From Rickettsia typhi (GTDB lineage: Bacteria > Pseudomonadota > Alphaproteobacteria > Rickettsiales > UBA1997), in the NCBI GenBank assembly GCA_945862455.1, contig CAMAXU010000008.1, positions 1 through 57,774 of the forward strand: DNA of 57,774 bases, written 5' to 3'. Position 1 is the stretch's first letter, and every line of letters starts with the position of its first letter. A model generated the notes under the pieces. That model did not search any database and was not told the origin of the DNA. It saw only the letters and a program-made list of their open reading frames with translations. A program made the position numbers and the translations under genes. Positions 55,038-57,774 of the stretch are shown in pieces.

Positions 55038-55739
55038 CTAAAGAACCGCACCAAATGATCTTCCTACAATTGCTGTAAATGCCATTGCAAAAACTCCCCA
55101 GAATGTAACGCGGATGGCGGCTCGCCATATGTTTGATTTGCCTAGTTTTGCGCCAATAATTCCAAGAAATGACAATGAAATTATTGAGATTATTGAAACC
55201 GTGGTTGTAATCATATTTAGCGGCGATATTAGCGCCATTAATAATGGCAATATTGCTCCTATTGCAAATGTCAAAGCCGAAGCGCCAGCAGCTTGAAGCG
55301 GACGCGCTTTGTTTAAATCAGAAATTCCAAGCTCGTCACGAGCATGCGCAGCCAAAGCATCTTTTTTCATTAATTGAATTGCAACTTCTCGGGCAAGTTT
55401 TTTTTCTAATCCACGCTTCTCATAAATTGTTGCTAATTCGGCTATTTCAAATTCTGGATTTTCTTCCAACTCTTTTCTCTCTCTGGATAAATCAGCATTT
55501 TCAGTATCAAATTGTGAACATACCGAAACATATTCTCCCGCCGCCATAGATATTGCTCCAGCAAGAATTCCGGCAACTCCAGCAATAATAATATCATTCT
55601 TTCCTGCCGATGCTGCAGCAACGCCAACAATAAGACTTGATGTGGAAATTAAACCGTCATTAGCTCCAAGAACAGCGGCTCTGAGCCAGCCAATTCTATT
55701 AATTAAATGGGTTTCGCTGTGAAAAATAATGCTTCTCAT
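55038..55739 (-). CDS. VIT1/CCC1-family iron/manganese transporter
   Basis: A 233-residue protein. The N-terminal segment INRIGWLRAAVLGANDGLIS and MAAGEYVSVCSQFDTENADL are diagnostic of the VIT1/CCC1 (DUF125) family, with five membrane helices and a charged cytoplasmic loop (RERKELEENPEFEIAELATI) that in relatives binds metal. Likely removes or stores Fe2+ or Mn2+. It lies 6 nt after the Tim44-like gene, in one transcription unit. Confidence 0.9.
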   Translation of the reverse strand: MRSIIFHSETHLINRIGWLRAAVLGANDGLISTSSLIVGVAAASAGKNDIIIAGVAGILAGAISMAAGEYVSVCSQFDTENADLSRERKELEENPEFEIAELATIYEKRGLEKKLAREVAIQLMKKDALAAHARDELGISDLNKARPLQAAGASALTFAIGAILPLLMALISPLNMITTTVSIISIISLSFLGIIGAKLGKSNIWRAAIRVTFWGVFAMAFTAIVGRSFGAVL

Positions 55740-55745
55740 TTTATT

Positions 55746-56684
55746 TTACTCAATTTGCGCGATTGCGGATAAAATCCATTTGCCGTTGTGGCTGTAGCGC
55801 GCAAAAGTCCACGCTTCGGAAGTGATTACTAAATTTTGATTGCTTCCTTCAATTATTTCTCCGGCATTCGATTTATTTATCATATAGTCTAAAGCAGACC
55901 ACTCTAAGATCGCGGTCGCATATTGCATTTGATCTTCTTGCCAGCTTTCAGAAATTTGCATTCCTGTAACTTCAATGTTTTCAACAATATTGGCGATATT
56001 TTGGCTGATATTTTGTGCTAACGCATCGGAAAAATATTTCGACATTTCCAGCGTGGTTAGAGTTTTTAATTTTTCTAAATCTTGCTGCGACCAAGCATTT
56101 TGAACCGAGATGAGAAGTTCCGAAAATTTCTGCATTTCTGAATCATCGAGTTGAATTGCTTCTGATTGATTTGGTGCGTAACTATTTTGTGAGTTCGACA
56201 TGTTTTTGCGTCGTGATAAAAATCTAAATAACATCACGGCGGCGAAAGCCAAAAGCGCCATTGTTAAAAAATTGCCAAATAAATTATTGCCGCCTTCCGC
56301 TGCACCATTCATGCTTGCGCCGTGATTTCCAAAAATCATGTTACCAATCCAAGAGCCAGCAACAACCGCACCAATTGTTGAAAGCATTGGATTGCGTTGG
56401 AAGAAAGATTGCTGCTGTTGAGATTGTTGAGGTTGCTGCTGATTATTTGGCGCTTGATTGGGATTGTTTTTTGCTGAATCGGGAGTTGTTGATTTTTGCA
56501 TCGGCGCATAATTTTTTCCGTTAGAACCGCCACCTTCAAAAGTGCGACTGCCGCGAGATCCTTGATTAAAATATGAAGTTGAGGAGCGACCAGAACCAAA
56601 AGATGATCTGCCACCTGCGCGCGCAAATGCTGATTCGGTGACGAGACAAAAAATGAAAACAACAATTGAAATTTTTTTAATCAT
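55746..56684 (-). CDS. Tim44-like domain protein with signal peptide
   Basis: A 312-residue protein. A signal peptide (MIKKISIVVFIFCLVTESAF) precedes a Gly/Ser/Arg-rich stretch, a Gln/Asn-rich low-complexity region (~residues 75-95), a membrane segment pair (LSTIGAVVAGSWIGNMIFG and FGNFLTMALLAFAAVMLFRF) and a C-terminal Tim44/TIM44-like domain (FSELLISVQNAWSQQDLEKL, LEMSKYFSDALAQNI). Bacterial proteins of this layout are common in proteobacteria and of uncertain role. Length and organisation are typical. First gene of the pair with the VIT-like transporter. Confidence 0.85.
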   Translation of the reverse strand: MIKKISIVVFIFCLVTESAFARAGGRSSFGSGRSSTSYFNQGSRGSRTFEGGGSNGKNYAPMQKSTTPDSAKNNPNQAPNNQQQPQQSQQQQSFFQRNPMLSTIGAVVAGSWIGNMIFGNHGASMNGAAEGGNNLFGNFLTMALLAFAAVMLFRFLSRRKNMSNSQNSYAPNQSEAIQLDDSEMQKFSELLISVQNAWSQQDLEKLKTLTTLEMSKYFSDALAQNISQNIANIVENIEVTGMQISESWQEDQMQYATAILEWSALDYMINKSNAGEIIEGSNQNLVITSEAWTFARYSHNGKWILSAIAQIE

Positions 56685-56799
56685 AAAAAGTTTTGTGAGA
56701 TTAATTGGCGTGAGAAAGAGTCGCGGATTGCTGTTAAATATAGGGCAAATTGCAATTTGTTCTGATTACTCAAATTTAGTAAAATTAGTTTTTAATGTG

Positions 56800-56892
56800 C
56801 TTTAAATTTTAAACGCTTTTAGCTAATTATTTTTATTCCATATTTTGACATAATTTGAGCACTTTTTTGGTAAAATTTTGAAAAATCAAGCA
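56800..56892. repeat. Dispersed AT-rich repeat fragment
   Basis: TTTTAGCTAATTATTTTTAT, then GAGCACTTTTTTGGTAAAAT resembles the stretch at 41052-41112 over about 60 bp. It fills most of the gap between the Tim44-like gene and the type ISP enzyme gene. No coding sequence seen. Confidence 0.5.
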
Positions 56893-56899
56893 GACAATT

Positions 56900-57774
56900 C
56901 TAAATCTCCAATTTTGGCAACGCCTGCACAATCTTCATAGTTTCAAGGCTCACGGTGATTACTCGCAAAAGTAGATCAAGTGGATAGCGGGCGTTGTTCA
57001 TGGTTTCAATTGCCCAAAGGTTGGCGTCGTTGACGATGCCGCTTTCTTTGTGAGTTGAAATGCCTTGGCGCTCCATTACCCATTCAATTGCGGGTTTGCC
57101 GTTAACCACGTATGAGTAAGCTTCGAGTGGAATATTTTCGACAGTGATTTTTGAATTATAGATCACTTTGGTTTTGTCGGGATCGAAGCCAGCTTTGGCA
57201 AATTTCATTTTTTCAACTTTAAAATCTGCGTCTTTCAGCATTTCAATTGCCAAATTTCCACCAGCAAAATTTGCCGCAAAAGGCGAGACATTTTCGTAAT
57301 TAATGTGAAGTTCCGCAAGCTCGCGACCAGCTTTGCTAAAATGCCAAAAGTCGGCAGCCTTTTTCACGCAAGGAATGCGCGGCAATTCTTTGGTAAGATT
57401 GTCAGCAAATCTTTGTTTGTAATCTTCCGAGTGCAAAAGCCCGTAAATGTAATAAAAAACATCTTCCTTCGAAATTTTTTCACCCACGTAGTTTTTTGAA
57501 AAATGCGCCAAACCCGCGTCGGTGATGCCATCTTTCACCACAAAATTTCCTTCAGTTTTTTCGTCAAATAAACTGGCTAGCTTCGGAGCGTCTGCAAACA
57601 GATTGTCTTGAGGGCTTAAATCTTGAACTGAGGAAGTCTCGTTGGTTTTTGGGGAGAATAGTTTTAGCGGAAAGCATTGGCTTTTTTCAATTAGCTCCAA
57701 GTCAGGTAATGAGCTGCTGAGAAAAGCTGAAAAACCGCTCCTAGCGCCAACCCCAGAAACGCAAATCACCAAAT
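56900..57774 (-). CDS. Type ISP restriction-modification enzyme, C-terminal part
   Basis: The last ~290 residues of a large protein that continues beyond the window end. VICVSGVGARSGFSAFLSSS, QCFPLKLF, DVFYYIYGLLHSEDYKQRFA, LPRIPCVKKAADFWHFSKAG and IPLEAYSYVVNGKPAIEWVM identify the C-terminal specificity domain of type ISP (LlaBIII-like) single-chain enzymes, which also carry nuclease, helicase and methyltransferase parts upstream. The visible part is intact, with a normal end. A TTG at the edge should not be taken as the real start. This is the second restriction-modification locus in the window. Confidence 0.85.
   Translation of the reverse strand, partial: LVICVSGVGARSGFSAFLSSSLPDLELIEKSQCFPLKLFSPKTNETSSVQDLSPQDNLFADAPKLASLFDEKTEGNFVVKDGITDAGLAHFSKNYVGEKISKEDVFYYIYGLLHSEDYKQRFADNLTKELPRIPCVKKAADFWHFSKAGRELAELHINYENVSPFAANFAGGNLAIEMLKDADFKVEKMKFAKAGFDPDKTKVIYNSKITVENIPLEAYSYVVNGKPAIEWVMERQGISTHKESGIVNDANLWAIETMNNARYPLDLLLRVITVSLETMKIVQALPKLEI

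Overview
The window reads as chromosomal DNA of an AT-rich (very roughly one third GC) Gram-negative alphaproteobacterium, most likely on or near the Rickettsiales branch. The reasons are a VirB10/TrbI-type secretion gene, an NtrC-family regulator next to a PEP-synthase/PPDK regulatory protein, CtaG/Cox11, a Tim44-like protein, KdsD, a short LptC, and many short palindromic repeats scattered between and even inside genes. The biosynthetic genes purL, pyrE, leuB, aroC, dapF, metF, folB, pdxH and galU argue against a strongly reduced obligate intracellular genome. This assignment is an inference from gene content only.

Layout. 0-1.5 kb: a decayed YmdB-type phosphoesterase and yebC. 1.7-10.5 kb: an accessory block with a DUF4143-type AAA ATPase, then a tightly packed three-gene cassette of SNF2/HepA-like helicase, beta-class (type III Mod-like) DNA methyltransferase and type III Res-like helicase-nuclease. 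10.5-15.3 kb: purL in two separate ORFs, cut at the linker between its two halves, with an MBOAT acyltransferase plus an AlgJ/AlgX-like partner between them. 15.3-23.8 kb: a repeat-rich spacer, an acyltransferase-hydrolase fusion, an isolated virB10, ppsR, a degenerate NtrC-family regulator, galU and fabD. 24.1-28.6 kb: tRNA-Ala and three tandem paralogous type IV prepilin-like proteins, one carrying a glycine-rich domain, then two small minus-strand genes. 29-34.7 kb: a possible structured RNA, metF, pyrE, kdsD, pntB, efp, dapF. 35-43.5 kb: infA, topA, a hybrid histidine kinase without a regulator beside it, an outer-membrane protein gene broken by a stop codon, and a fourth prepilin-like protein with LamG-like, cysteine-rich and glycine-rich parts. 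43.5-56.7 kb: housekeeping genes (aroC, lptC, folB, thioredoxin-like, cysS, ctaG, pdxH, cyaY, leuB, ftsK, tolQ, Mrp F/G subunits, VIT-like transporter, Tim44-like). 56.9 kb to the end: the C-terminus of a second restriction-modification enzyme (type ISP), cut by the window edge.

The strongest candidates for something unusual are: the SNF2-Mod-Res cassette as a three-component defence module; the four prepilin-like proteins that share a secretion/assembly N-terminus but swap C-terminal display domains, all with Ala instead of Gly before the cleavage site; the bisected purL; the NtrC-type regulator that lacks GAFTGA and a normal Walker B; and a family of ~162-bp inverted-repeat (MITE-like) elements, one of which sits where tolR would be expected.

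No rRNA genes and no CRISPR array were seen. Positions 1-167 hold nothing I recognise. The larger gene-free stretches are 15302-15693 (repeats), 22551-22859 (repeats), 23802-24369 (an inverted-repeat element and tRNA-Ala), 28588-29203 (MITE, terminator, RNA candidate), 34691-34980 (one long hairpin) and 41036-41369 (repeats).
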